A DNA stretch of 64,000 nt from Tenacibaculum larymnensis. Lineage in GTDB: Bacteria > Bacteroidota > Bacteroidia > Flavobacteriales > Flavobacteriaceae. Of the stretch, positions 53,906 through 64,000 are shown piece by piece. Each line of letters begins with the position of its first letter. The stretch's first letter is position 1. Both the position numbers and the translations under genes were made by a program. The stretch covers positions 62,001 to 126,000 of the forward strand of contig NZ_JAIWJY010000005.1 in assembly GCF_028829235.1 (NCBI RefSeq). The letters run 5' to 3'. The notes under the pieces are model-generated. The model was given only the letters and a program-made list of their open reading frames with translations. It was not told the DNA's origin and did no database searches.

Positions 53906-55489
53906 TTAGCTAGAAGTAGCCATTTGTTGTTGAAAGGTTAATACAATAAATTCTGCAGGACGTACGATTGCTACTTTTACTGTTACATTCATAAAACCAT
54001 TTAAAATATCTTCAGAAGTCATTGTGGTTCCTAACCCACACTCTACAGAAAAAGCATCAGAAGCACTCGCTCCTTGTAAACCTCCTTGTTTCCATATTCC
54101 ATTTAAAAAACTTCCAATCATTGCTTTTACCGCTTCCCATGTATTTTTATCATTAGGAGCAAATACATACGCGTTTGCAGCTAGCTTACAAGATTGTTCC
54201 AAAAAAATCATTGTTCTTCTTACTGATAAATACCTCCAATCTTTACTATTTCCATCTAACGTTCTTGCTCCCCATATTAAGATCCCCAATCCATTAAAAA
54301 ATCGAATAGCATTGATAGATTTTCCTGAAATTGCATCTACATTTAAATCAGCTTGTTGTGTCTCTGATAAGCTAATTGGTAAGTTTACCGCATCAACCAT
54401 TGAAGTATTTGCTGGTGATTGCCATGGACCAACTTGATTATCTACTGTTGTTATTACTCCCGCCATACCTCCACTAGGTGGCAATAAGTTTGCGTCTTGT
54501 AATACTTTAGCTATAATAGTACTATAGGTCGGACTCGCTACTAATAATGAGTTATTATATTGACTAACTGTTAGTGCTTTTCCTCCTGGTGGATTTTGAA
54601 TATTTGCTATAATAGCATCAACCGTTGCATTAGGGTTATCTGCTGGACTTAAAATATCTTTTAATTGTGATACATCTCCTCCAAAAAGATTTGTGTAATC
54701 AATATCTGTAGATTGCATTACCGTTGTTCCTACAAAAGGATAATAAGCTGTACCATAATCTAACCCATTAGACCCTGTACTATTTCGGAATGCTTCAATA
54801 TCATCCATATACATTAATGGGTCTGGATTATCTCCTCCAATAATATCAAAAATACATACCGCTGTTTGCATTTCTGTTGATTGTAACAGCATAGCTTGCA
54901 TTAAAGAAGCATTATTTTCTACTGATAATAATGTTGCCTCTGGACATATATACATCGTTGGTTCCTGCTCTTGCTTAAGTAATGCTAAACCATCTGTTAA
55001 TTGATTAATTTGAACATTAGGGTTTACTACTTGTTCACCTATAGTGGCTGGACCTCCTGATGGTTCTCCATAAGATCCTACCGAAACAATATATGCATCT
55101 CCTCCTCCATTATCATAAAACAACTTTATGCTATTATACAGATAGTAAACTGTATTAGGGTCTGGTAGAATTGAATAAAAAGTATTCCCTATCATCATAT
55201 AGTCTCCTTGTGTGGGTTGACTATCTTGTTGTACTAAATAATATTCTGGTTCATATTGTTTTGCTGGGTCTGCTGGTGCTGGTGGATTAGGCAAACAAAA
55301 AATGGCCTGAAAGTCTGCGAATGACGTTATTTTAGTAGGTACATTCGTGTACGATGTCCCTTCGTACATAGCTTGTGGAGTATATCCAATAAATGCGGGA
55401 ACTGCTGTAGCAACAGGTACTACTGAATTTCCAAAAGCATTTACTTCATTGATATAAACCCCTGGAGATTTAATGGTTGATAAATTCAT
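53906..55489 (-). CDS. CIS contractile sheath protein (Afp2/3/4-like)
   Basis: A 527-residue sheath subunit. The N-terminus KSPGVYINEVNAFGNSVV is the classical sheath start. The middle domain is decorated (Asp/Asn-rich loops), and the C-terminal sheath domain holds SKDWRYLSVRRTMIFLEQS near 415-435 and FLNGIWKQGGLQGA near 465. This is the only sheath gene in the locus, whereas Afp has three. The C-terminal I-V-L-T-F-Q-Q-Q strand is the extended arm used for interlocking. Confidence 0.94.
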   Translation of the reverse strand: MNLSTIKSPGVYINEVNAFGNSVVPVATAVPAFIGYTPQAMYEGTSYTNVPTKITSFADFQAIFCLPNPPAPADPAKQYEPEYYLVQQDSQPTQGDYMMIGNTFYSILPDPNTVYYLYNSIKLFYDNGGGDAYIVSVGSYGEPSGGPATIGEQVVNPNVQINQLTDGLALLKQEQEPTMYICPEATLLSVENNASLMQAMLLQSTEMQTAVCIFDIIGGDNPDPLMYMDDIEAFRNSTGSNGLDYGTAYYPFVGTTVMQSTDIDYTNLFGGDVSQLKDILSPADNPNATVDAIIANIQNPPGGKALTVSQYNNSLLVASPTYSTIIAKVLQDANLLPPSGGMAGVITTVDNQVGPWQSPANTSMVDAVNLPISLSETQQADLNVDAISGKSINAIRFFNGLGILIWGARTLDGNSKDWRYLSVRRTMIFLEQSCKLAANAYVFAPNDKNTWEAVKAMIGSFLNGIWKQGGLQGASASDAFSVECGLGTTMTSEDILNGFMNVTVKVAIVRPAEFIVLTFQQQMATSS

Positions 55490-55521
55490 AAAACGTTTGG
55501 TTATTGTTATTTTTATTTACT

Positions 55522-56343
55522 CTATATATATACATACATTAAAGAAGCAACTACTGAATTTAATTCGCTTCCCATTATTTTAATAGTATTAGGATTTGGT
55601 GTTGGTAATCCTTTACAGACTATCTTTTTCCTATCTACACCGTTTTTCTTGGTAACACTTACCAAATTAAACTGGTATTTTGGAACTTCAGATAGCGGTA
55701 GCAATTGTTCTTCTAGTGAAAACTCTTGAGCTTTTTGTCCATTTTGAAGTACTACATCAAAAGGTCCACTAAATTGTTCATCTGATTTTCCTTTTATTGA
55801 TAAACTTCCTAGATTTTGCTTATTATTATTTACTACAAAATACTTCCACTGTGTTTCTCTAGCTTCAAATTGAATTTTATAGTTAGCTAACTCTTTTTTT
55901 TGATCTAACTTCACCAAATCTTCAAATTTTATAGCTACTTTAAAAAGTATATTTACCTCTTGTTTTTTTTTAAAACTTGGAGTCAACAACTTTTCTTTAT
56001 TAATAGTTACCCCTGATGAGCTACTAAACTCAATAACTCCTATTTTATTTACTGGTAAGTTTGTGTAATGATAAAATTGTTGATTTGTGACAGTGATATT
56101 GAAATTAAAAGAATCCTCTCCTGTTGCTAGAGTTATATAATTTAAAAGATTTTCTATTGTATTTTTAGCATCCATATAAAACTCGAAGCCTGTACCTGTG
56201 ACTTTTAACCTCAAAGAGAATCTTTTAATAATATCCTCTGTTTCTTTTGATGCTATATACAGTAAACCTTTACATATATTATTTTCAAAATAAGTATGCA
56301 TTACATCTAAACTGAACATTTTATTAAAGCTACTACTATACAT
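55522..56343 (-). CDS. Unknown eCIS-locus protein between cap and sheath genes
   Basis: A 273-residue beta-rich protein. Start at 56343 (MYSSSFNKMFSLDVMHTYF) is chosen because it overlaps the preceding gene by eight bases, the rule in this operon. An ATG at 56397 would overlap by 62. No family is recognised. The segment SLDVMHTYFENNICKGLLYI recalls proteins next to the cap gene in other Bacteroidota eCIS loci. It could be a cap adaptor as described for the Algoriphagus particle; position is the only support. Confidence 0.6.
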   Translation of the reverse strand: MYSSSFNKMFSLDVMHTYFENNICKGLLYIASKETEDIIKRFSLRLKVTGTGFEFYMDAKNTIENLLNYITLATGEDSFNFNITVTNQQFYHYTNLPVNKIGVIEFSSSSGVTINKEKLLTPSFKKKQEVNILFKVAIKFEDLVKLDQKKELANYKIQFEARETQWKYFVVNNNKQNLGSLSIKGKSDEQFSGPFDVVLQNGQKAQEFSLEEQLLPLSEVPKYQFNLVSVTKKNGVDRKKIVCKGLPTPNPNTIKIMGSELNSVVASLMYVYI

Positions 56344-56911
56344 CCTTTGAAGTATTAGAGGTTGTTGTAATCTCTGGTGTAAAGCCTTTAACTTCATCTG
56401 AAGTAATACTAATCAATTTCATTTTATAGATAACACTTGGCTGATATTTAGCTCCTAATGCACTCCATAAATTATGCATTTGCTGATATCCATCTCCTTT
56501 TTCAAACTCAAACTCTAAACGTAAGATACCTTTAGGAATGTTAGATGAAGTATTAGCATCTAATGCTGTATTAATTTGAAAAAATTGTATTGATGTGTTC
56601 AAAAACTTTAACACCTCATTATAGTCTTCAAAGTTTGGAGCTATTAATATGTATAAATTATATCGCTCCTCTAATGGTTTACTTACATAATTACCATTAC
56701 TAGTTCGTTTATTTCGACTGTAGAAAGATTTGACGGTTTCTTGACCTATGTGAATTAATGTTATCACTACCTTATTCTGATTTTCAATAGGTACTGTTCC
56801 ATTTTGGTCTATAATATTATTAGTTACGACGACATCATCACTTAATCCGAATTTATTTTTTAAAAACTGATTAAGCATATTACTCGTAAACTGTAACGAC
56901 TTAAAAATCAT
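56336..56911 (-). CDS. DUF4255 tube-terminator/cap protein (Afp16-like)
   Basis: A 191-residue DUF4255 protein, the family of Afp16/PVC16, which ends the tube and sheath at the distal tip. Family features are the N-terminal helix (MLNQFLKNKF), N-K-V-V-I-T-L-I-H-I near 47-56, K-P-L-E-E-R-Y-N-L-Y-I-L-I-A near 77-90 and the C-terminal HNLWSALGAKYQPSVIYKMK. It is the first gene of the injection-system operon, 31 bases after the predicted promoter box. Confidence 0.92.
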   Translation of the reverse strand: MIFKSLQFTSNMLNQFLKNKFGLSDDVVVTNNIIDQNGTVPIENQNKVVITLIHIGQETVKSFYSRNKRTSNGNYVSKPLEERYNLYILIAPNFEDYNEVLKFLNTSIQFFQINTALDANTSSNIPKGILRLEFEFEKGDGYQQMHNLWSALGAKYQPSVIYKMKLISITSDEVKGFTPEITTTSNTSKDV

Positions 56912-56941
56912 TGCTTTTCAGGGGACTTTAGTTTGGTTTCT

Positions 56942-56968
56942 CAAAGTTAAACACAAGAAATAAAGCAA
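56942..56968 (-). promoter_or_regulatory. Predicted promoter of the eCIS operon
   Basis: On the minus strand TTG (56968-56966), 16 bp, then TAACTTTG (56949-56942) resemble the Bacteroidota TTG-N17-23-TAnnTTTG promoter, with a spacer one base shorter than usual. The first ATG is 30 bp downstream. No other promoter or terminator is obvious between here and 27.5 kb. Confidence 0.5.
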
Positions 56969-56990
56969 CCTAAAAGCTACTATATACAAA

Positions 56991-57040
56991 TCATAGACAT
57001 CTTTTCAACTTTCTATTTTTACGTAGACAAAACGTAGACA
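56991..57040. promoter_or_regulatory. Direct repeats upstream of the eCIS promoter, possible operator
   Basis: Two identical 9-mers ACGTAGACA lie at 57021 and 57032, spaced by 11 bp (one helix turn). A degenerate third copy (TCATAGACA) lies at 56991 in the same orientation. They sit about 25-70 bp upstream of the predicted -33 element. Confidence 0.4.
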
Positions 57041-57056
57041 TCTAATCTTAAACCAA

Positions 57057-57087
57057 AAAAAGTGACTCTAAAATAGAGTCACTTTTA
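57057..57087 (-). terminator. Terminator of the LuxR-type regulator gene
   Basis: A 12-bp stem (AAAGTGACTCTA / TAGAGTCACTTT) has a short loop and is followed by seven T on the minus strand, 24 bp after the regulator stop. It isolates the regulator transcript from the eCIS operon. Confidence 0.85.
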
Positions 57088-57110
57088 TAAAGTAATCAGA
57101 TTATTTTTTT

Positions 57111-57956
57111 CTAAAAAGAACTAATAAAACTTTTTAAATCTTGTTGTTTTTCTAAAATCATTTTTTTCTTTAAACGGTATTTATGAGTTCGGACACTTTC
57201 TCTACTTATTCCTAAAATATATCTTATATCTTCATTAGACATATTCATTTTTAAATAACAGCAATATTTTATATCCTTTACAGTTAAACAAGGAAACTTA
57301 TTTGATAACTCTTTTATAAAACCAGGATTAATATTTTCAAAATAAACTTTAAAATCATCCCAATGATTTGTTCTAGTATTTAACTTTATATTGTTTATAA
57401 TAGAATTTAACCTACCTCTTGTTGTATGATCCACTGAAGAGCTCAATTCTTTTATCCGTTCCATCATACTTTTTAACAATGCCTTTTTTTGATCTAACTC
57501 TAAAACATAACGAGCTAAGTTTTTATTTTCAATTAAAAAACTTGAATCTTCTCTTATGTTGGTATCTAATCTAGGACTGTGATGCATACAACTAAGAGAC
57601 AAAATACTTTTCACATTACATAACAAATGCTTATTTCCTAAACTGTTTTCAAGAGTTTGAATCATTATGGGTGTTTTTTCAGATGAAAAATCAACAACCT
57701 CATACTGATTAGTCAAACAAAGCACTGGGGCAATAATTTTTGAGCACGAGTTAAAAAAATACTTAATTTCTATATTATTGTTCTTAAAATTAAGAATGAT
57801 AAGTTTTGGTGTAATTGTATGTAAAAACTCTTTTAATAATTTAATTGAATTCACTGTAACAGTACTATATCCTCGTAAATCAACTAACTCACTTACTATT
57901 TTAGAAACAGTATGCGGGGTATCAGAAGCAACTATTATGTAGTTATCTTTTTTCAA
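57111..57956 (-). CDS. Response-regulator-like protein with LuxR-type DNA-binding domain
   Basis: A 281-residue regulator starting with TTG at 57956; an in-frame stop lies six bases upstream and no ATG is found before residue 96. Residues about 5-120 resemble a receiver fold, but the acidic pocket and phosphoacceptor Asp are not evident (L-I-I-L-N-F in place of the usual D), so it may be phosphorylation-independent. A coiled segment follows, then a LuxR-type helix-turn-helix (about 215-275) with LTVKDIKYCCYLKMNMSNED and I-S-R-E-S-V-R-T-H-K-Y-R. It lies immediately upstream of the injection-system operon on the same strand and is the natural candidate for its regulator (inference). Confidence 0.82.
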   Translation of the reverse strand: MKKDNYIIVASDTPHTVSKIVSELVDLRGYSTVTVNSIKLLKEFLHTITPKLIILNFKNNNIEIKYFFNSCSKIIAPVLCLTNQYEVVDFSSEKTPIMIQTLENSLGNKHLLCNVKSILSLSCMHHSPRLDTNIREDSSFLIENKNLARYVLELDQKKALLKSMMERIKELSSSVDHTTRGRLNSIINNIKLNTRTNHWDDFKVYFENINPGFIKELSNKFPCLTVKDIKYCCYLKMNMSNEDIRYILGISRESVRTHKYRLKKKMILEKQQDLKSFISSF

Positions 57957-58144
57957 AAGCTAATAAAGTATAGATGTATCCTTTTTAAAGTTAACATCAT
58001 TTAAGTTTGGTTAAAGACTATTTAAGAGTTTTTTTTGCTTTAATCTCATATTCAAAGACTTACTCTTTAAAAATAGTTTATTTCCTAAAATATTTACTAT
58101 TTTTTTCTTTCAGTGTTAAAAAAAAAGGCAAGAACGTTAAGTAA

Positions 58145-58174
58145 TTGACAACAAAAATTATTTGCTTAATTTTG
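58145..58174 (+). promoter_or_regulatory. Bacteroidota-type promoter of the RluA gene
   Basis: TTG at 58145-58147, exactly 19 bp, then TAATTTTG at 58167-58174. This is the best match to TTG-N19-TAnnTTTG in the window. The TTG start codon is 22 bp downstream of the box. Confidence 0.65.
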
Positions 58175-58196
58175 AACAAAACAAAGTCCTTCTTTT

Positions 58197-59057
58197 TTGA
58201 AAATTTCTGAAACTCACAACGTAAAAAATATAGCAACTCCTATTCGACTACAAGAATATGCTGTTGGAATTTTCAAAACTATTCCTACAAAATCTGGCAT
58301 AAAAAAAGCCATTAAAAAAGGATTAGTAAACGTTAATGGTAAAACAGCTACAACAGCTTTATATATTAAAGGAGGAGAAACTATTGACTTATTTCAAATA
58401 GAAGAAATACTTAAGAAAAAACAATTTAACTTTCCTATAGAAGTTCTTTACGAAGATGACTATTTAGCTATTATTTATAAACCTTCAGGAATCTTAGTAA
58501 GTGGGAATTCTTTTGCTACAATTGACAATACTCTTACACAAAACCTACAAAAAAGTACATTAGCTGATGCTACTCGTCCTCGACCAGTTCATCGATTAGA
58601 CTATCCAACAAGTGGATTATTACTCATTGGAAAAACAACCTCCAGTATTATTACGTTAAACCAACTATTTGAAAAAAAACAAATTCAAAAAACATACTTT
58701 GCAATTAGTATTGGAGAAATGCAGAAAAACGGAGAAATTAACCTTCCTATTGAAGACAAAAATGCTTTTACTTCGTTTGAAGTTATTGAAACTGTTGAAT
58801 CAGCTAGATTTGATTACTTGAACTTAGTTAAATTAACTCCTAAAACTGGAAGAAAACATCAATTACGCAAACATTTGTTTACGATTGGTAATCCAATTTT
58901 AGGTGATAAAGAATACTTTATAAAAGATTTGGTTTTAAATGGAAAGGGATTGTTCTTACATGCATCTACCCTATCCTTTACACATCCTTTTACTAAAGAA
59001 ACAATCAACATCTCGAAAGAACTTCCCAAGAAATTCAAAAAAATATTCCCACAATAA
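58197..59057 (+). CDS. RluA-family RNA pseudouridine synthase
   Basis: A 286-residue pseudouridine synthase with an N-terminal S4-like domain (KSGIKKAIKKGLVNVNGKTA) and the catalytic Asp in RPVHRLDYPTSGLLLIGK near residue 140. It isomerises uridine in rRNA or tRNA; the exact site is not predictable. The start codon is TTG at 58197, since an in-frame TGA lies at 58173 and no ATG is available before the S4 domain. Confidence 0.9.
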   Translation: MKISETHNVKNIATPIRLQEYAVGIFKTIPTKSGIKKAIKKGLVNVNGKTATTALYIKGGETIDLFQIEEILKKKQFNFPIEVLYEDDYLAIIYKPSGILVSGNSFATIDNTLTQNLQKSTLADATRPRPVHRLDYPTSGLLLIGKTTSSIITLNQLFEKKQIQKTYFAISIGEMQKNGEINLPIEDKNAFTSFEVIETVESARFDYLNLVKLTPKTGRKHQLRKHLFTIGNPILGDKEYFIKDLVLNGKGLFLHASTLSFTHPFTKETINISKELPKKFKKIFPQ

Positions 59058-59073
59058 ATCTCTTTAAATCATC

Positions 59074-59081
59074 TATCTTTG
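59074..59081 (+). promoter_or_regulatory. TATCTTTG box directly before trmD
   Basis: TATCTTTG matches TAnnTTTG and ends four bases before the trmD ATG, so a transcript from it would be leaderless or nearly so. No -33 TTG is clear. Confidence 0.4.
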
Positions 59082-59085
59082 CCGC

Positions 59086-59760
59086 ATGCGAATAGATATT
59101 ATTACGGTTGAACCCGACTTAATAAAAAGCCCATTTGAAAATTCGATGATGAAAAGGGCTATAAATAAAGGACTCGCTGAAGTTCATTTTCATAACCTAC
59201 GAGAATATGGTTTTGGAAACTATCGTCAAATAGACGATTACCAATTTGGCGGGGGTGCTGGAATGGTTTTAATGATTGAGCCCATTGCAAAATGTATTGA
59301 AAAACTTCAATCAGAAAGGATATATGATGAAATCATATATATGACTCCTGATGCTAAAACCCTAAATCAGACTACAGCAAACACTCTTTCATTAAAGGAA
59401 AATATTATCATTTTAACAGGACATTATAAAGGTGTTGACCAACGTGTACGTGATAAGTTTGTTACTAAAGAAATATCTATTGGAGATTATGTATTAACTG
59501 GAGGAGAATTGGCAGCAGCAGTTTTATGTGATGCTGTTATCCGTTTAATTCCTGGGGTTTTAGGTGATGAAACTTCAGCTTTAACAGATAGTTTTCAAGA
59601 TAACTTGCTATCACCTCCTGTATATACAAGACCTTCTGAGTATGAAGGAATGAAAGTACCTGATGTATTATTATCGGGTAATTTTCCTAAAATTGAAGAG
59701 TGGCGCTCGGAACAAGCATACAAAAGGACAAAAGAAATACGTCCAGATTTGTTAGATTAA
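59086..59760 (+). CDS. trmD: tRNA (guanine-N1-)-methyltransferase
   Basis: TrmD methylates G37 at N1 in tRNAs to prevent frameshifting. The 224-residue SPOUT enzyme has the [17 protein letters not shown] block near 57, the knot segment [17 protein letters not shown] near 106 and [16 protein letters not shown] near 128. Length is normal. rplS follows 122 bp later with its own promoter box, the classical trmD-rplS neighbourhood. Confidence 0.97.
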   Translation: MRIDIITVEPDLIKSPFENSMMKRAINKGLAEVHFHNLREYGFGNYRQIDDYQFGGGAGMVLMIEPIAKCIEKLQSERIYDEIIYMTPDAKTLNQTTANTLSLKENIIILTGHYKGVDQRVRDKFVTKEISIGDYVLTGGELAAAVLCDAVIRLIPGVLGDETSALTDSFQDNLLSPPVYTRPSEYEGMKVPDVLLSGNFPKIEEWRSEQAYKRTKEIRPDLLD

Positions 59761-59806
59761 CTAATAATCAACTATTTATTTATTTTTTTTATCAAAAGAA
59801 AAGTTC

Positions 59807-59814
59807 TAAATTTG
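59807..59814 (+). promoter_or_regulatory. Predicted -7 box of rplS (TAAATTTG)
   Basis: TAAATTTG is a perfect TAnnTTTG, 68 bp before the rplS ATG. A -33 TTG is not clear. Confidence 0.45.
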
Positions 59815-59882
59815 CACCCACAAAATCAACCTCTGACGAAAATCGTGAATGTTGCTTTTATACAACCATAAATAACAAAGAA

Positions 59883-60230
59883 ATGGATTTAGTAAAATTT
59901 GTTCAAGACGAATTTGTAACAAAAAACGAATTACCAGAATTCGCAGCTGGAGATACTATCACAGTATACTACGAAATTAAAGAAGGTAACAAAACTCGTA
60001 CTCAGTTTTTTAGAGGAGTTGTTATCCAAAAAAGAGGAAGTGGAGCTTCTGAAACTTTTACTATTAGAAAAATGTCTGGTACTGTAGGTGTTGAGCGTAT
60101 CTTCCCTATTAACTTACCATCTATCCAAAAGATTGAAATAAACAAAAGAGGTAAAGTACGTAGAGCTCGTATTTACTACTTTAGAGGTCTTACTGGTAAG
60201 AAAGCAAGAATTAAAGAAAGAAGACACTAA
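59883..60230 (+). CDS. rplS: 50S ribosomal protein L19
   Basis: A 115-residue L19. The start at 59883 (MDLVKFVQDEFV) gives the normal length; a longer in-frame reading from 59700 would overlap trmD and is not credible. The G-D-T-I-T-V-Y-Y block, RTQFFRGVVIQKRGSG and the C-terminal basic RRARIYYFRGLTGKKARIKE are all present. L19 lies at the 30S-50S interface. Confidence 0.97.
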   Translation: MDLVKFVQDEFVTKNELPEFAAGDTITVYYEIKEGNKTRTQFFRGVVIQKRGSGASETFTIRKMSGTVGVERIFPINLPSIQKIEINKRGKVRRARIYYFRGLTGKKARIKERRH

Positions 60231-60252
60231 AAACTTCTTCTCAAAAGAAATT

Positions 60253-60284
60253 AAAAACACCATGAAAATCATGGTGTTTTTTTA
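60253..60284 (+). terminator. Terminator of rplS
   Basis: A perfect stem (AAAACACCATGA / TCATGGTGTTTT, AAA loop) is followed by T-rich sequence. Confidence 0.9.
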
Positions 60285-60756
60285 TTCACATTTGTTAATA
60301 AAGCACCACTCCTAACTTGTTAACAACAAAACACTTAAAATACTAAAAAAGAGATATTTATTTCTTATATTTGGAAAAGAGTTTACAAAGTAAGTGACGT
60401 CAGAATTATAGTTGACTATATTAATCACCAAAAAGTAAACCTTTTAAAGTAACGTTCTTTATATATTTTGTTTTTAAACATAATTAAGGCTAAATTCAAT
60501 CATCATAATTTTTGATTAATTGTAAGTTATTAAATAATTTATAGTTTTCTAGTTATAAGTTTATAAGTATTATTGGTTTATATTTAGCTTAACTAACCTG
60601 TTTAAAAACACCGAAGCTTTTGTTTTATAGATGATATAATTTATGGAGCGAAGTTTCTTTTGAGGTAGTAACGTAGTTTTTTCTAAGGAAAAAACATAAA
60701 CACAGTTTTATTTGATAATGTAGCAATACAATTCAGTACCTCTTACTATTTCAAGA

Positions 60757-60798
60757 AAGCCATGTCAATTACAAGAAATTGTTTGACATGGCTTTTAT
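60757..60798 (+). terminator. Orphan terminator-like hairpin
   Basis: A 12-bp perfect stem (AAGCCATGTCAA / TTGACATGGCTT) is followed by TTATTTTTAATA on the plus strand. No coding region lies upstream of it within 500 bp, so it may end a non-coding transcript. Confidence 0.6.
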
Positions 60799-60901
60799 TT
60801 TTAATAACAAAATCTCCATTCCCGCTCTCTAAATTATCATATTCACAATAAAACACCCTAATTAATAATAATTTACCATCAAAAAACTCACCCGTAATTC
60901 T

Positions 60902-60909
60902 TAAATTTG
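60902..60909 (+). promoter_or_regulatory. Predicted -7 box of idh (TAAATTTG)
   Basis: TAAATTTG lies 39 bp before the ATG of the isocitrate dehydrogenase gene. The -33 element is unclear. Confidence 0.45.
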
Positions 60910-60927
60910 CATCACTTCAAAATATAA

Positions 60928-63174
<2,247 letters not shown>

Positions 63175-63195
63175 TTAAGTAATTATATAAAATTC

Positions 63196-63227
63196 AAAAG
63201 CAGGTGATTTTATCACCTGCTTTTTTG
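63196..63227 (+). terminator. Terminator of idh
   Basis: A 13-bp stem (AAAAGCAGGTGAT / ATCACCTGCTTTT, TTT loop) is followed by a T run. Confidence 0.9.
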
Positions 63228-63370
63228 TTTAAACAATTAAACCAAACAAATTATTAAACAATAATGTCCCCCGAATTACTATTTAATTCCCCATAACATT
63301 GTTTGGCACATAATTATGACACGACAAAATTATAATTGTCACATTCTAATTTCTTGAAACTTTTAATTAG

Positions 63371-63378
63371 TAAATTTG
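63371..63378 (+). promoter_or_regulatory. TAAATTTG box directly before murQ
   Basis: TAAATTTG ends four bases before the murQ ATG, the same arrangement as trmD and (with TAAATTCG) recR. It would give a leaderless or nearly leaderless transcript. Confidence 0.35.
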
Positions 63379-63382
63379 AAGC

Positions 63383-64000
63383 ATGAAGTTTACAAAAACA
63401 ACTGAACAAGACTCTAACTACAATAATTTAGAGAAAATGAGTATTTCTGAATTATTATTTAACATAAATAAAGAAGACAAAACAGTTCCTTTAGCTGTAG
63501 AAAAAGCACTTCCCCAAATTGAAAAGCTTACAGAACAAATTGTTCTGAGACTAAAAAAAGGTGGAAGATTATTTTACATTGGTGCTGGTACCAGTGGGCG
63601 ATTAGGTATTGTTGATGCTAGTGAATGCCCCCCTACTTTTGGTGTTCCACACGAATTAGTTGTTGGACTTATTGCAGGTGGCGATTATGCTATTAGAAAA
63701 GCTGTTGAATTTGCTGAAGATTCAACAAATCAAGGATGGAATGATTTACAAGAGCATAAAATATCATCAAAAGATGTTGTTGTAGGAATTGCTGCGTCTG
63801 GTACTACTCCTTATGTTATTTCTGCCTTAGAAAAATGCAATGATAATAATATTGTAACAGGCTGTATAACTTGTAATCAAGGGAGCCCCTTAGCATTAAC
63901 TGCTCAGTTTCCTATTGAAGTAATTGTAGGTCCTGAATTTGTAACAGGAAGTTCCCGAATGAAAGCAGGAACAGCTCAAAAGCTAGTATTAAATATGCTT
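63383..64000 (+). CDS. murQ: N-acetylmuramic acid 6-phosphate etherase, 3' end beyond the window
   Basis: The first 206 codons of MurQ, which cleaves the lactyl ether of MurNAc-6-phosphate during cell-wall recycling. The SIS-domain phosphosugar site is seen in [20 protein letters not shown] near residues 65-85. [34 protein letters not shown] and [19 protein letters not shown] follow in family order. The frame is open to the window end. Confidence 0.96.
   Translation, partial: MKFTKTTEQDSNYNNLEKMSISELLFNINKEDKTVPLAVEKALPQIEKLTEQIVLRLKKGGRLFYIGAGTSGRLGIVDASECPPTFGVPHELVVGLIAGGDYAIRKAVEFAEDSTNQGWNDLQEHKISSKDVVVGIAASGTTPYVISALEKCNDNNIVTGCITCNQGSPLALTAQFPIEVIVGPEFVTGSSRMKAGTAQKLVLNML

Noticed and set aside
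26386..57956. Prophage or phage tail locus
   Set aside because: Tail-type genes are present, but there is no portal, terminase, capsid, holin, lysin, integrase or attachment site. The DUF4255, CIS tape-measure, AAA+ ATPase and DUF4157 genes define an eCIS instead.
26386..57956. Type VI secretion system
   Set aside because: VgrG-like and PAAR proteins occur, but no TssJ/L/M membrane complex, TssK or ClpV is present, and the AAA+ protein is not ClpV-like.
59700..59882. Longer L19 reading from 59700
   Set aside because: It overlaps trmD in another frame and the rplS promoter box; 115 residues from 59883 is the normal L19.

Overview
The window is AT-rich and looks like a marine Flavobacteriaceae chromosome, most likely a Tenacibaculum- or Polaribacter-like organism. 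The genus is inference from overall protein character. Supporting signs are Bacteroidota-type promoter boxes (TAnnTTTG), a near absence of Shine-Dalgarno sequences, a monomeric isocitrate dehydrogenase, a HemC-HemD fusion and HemJ. I saw no rRNA, tRNA or CRISPR array.

Layout. 1-5.6 kb: two secreted proteins of unknown role, a 2-oxoacid dehydrogenase E2 subunit, and a large SF2 helicase that carries predicted membrane helices. 5.6-17.9 kb: a near-complete haem pathway by the C5 (glutamyl-tRNA) route. hemA-hemCD-hemB-hemL-(IVS protein)-hemE run on the minus strand, followed by a redoxin, an EI24 membrane protein and hemF. An AraC regulator is divergent, and trmH, hemH and hemJ lie on the plus strand. 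Several spacers here have a strict 7-bp periodicity. 18-26.3 kb: housekeeping genes (lipoprotein, recR, pepD, an ACP-phosphodiesterase-like gene, ggt, a tricorn-like S41 protease). 58.2-64 kb: housekeeping again (RluA-type synthase, trmD, rplS, a 664-bp gene-free stretch with RNA-like hairpins, monomeric idh, murQ cut by the window end).

The remarkable region is 26.4-58 kb: a 30-kb single-strand locus for an extracellular contractile injection system (eCIS), a phage-tail-like particle of the Afp/PVC/AlgoCIS kind. From a promoter near 56.95 kb it encodes, in order: an Afp16-like DUF4255 cap/terminator, an unknown protein, one sheath, two tubes, a 55-residue DUF5908 protein, a LysM tube protein, a VgrG-like spike, PAAR, gp25, two baseplate proteins, a tape-measure protein, three unrecognised proteins, an AAA+ ATPase and a cargo bank. 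A LuxR-type regulator sits just upstream with its own terminator. Between it and the operon promoter are direct repeats that could be an operator.

The cargo bank is the main find. Six consecutive proteins share a bipartite N-terminal leader (a V-x-Q-[RK]-[KM] element, then about ten residues, then DNR) and, in five, a hydrophobic-Q-[R/L/C] junction. The leader is fused to unrelated C-termini: an HNH nuclease, an acidic unknown, a bare DUF4157 domain, an unknown, an NleD/HopH1-like (M91) protease, and a second HExxH zincin behind a Gly-rich hydrophobic hairpin. One cargo gene is out of frame at a run of eight C located seven codons into the leader, which suggests phase-variable cargo expression. 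A plant-type GH17 beta-1,3-glucanase without signal peptide closes the locus. NleD-like and GH17 enzymes suggest a eukaryotic target. That is inference.
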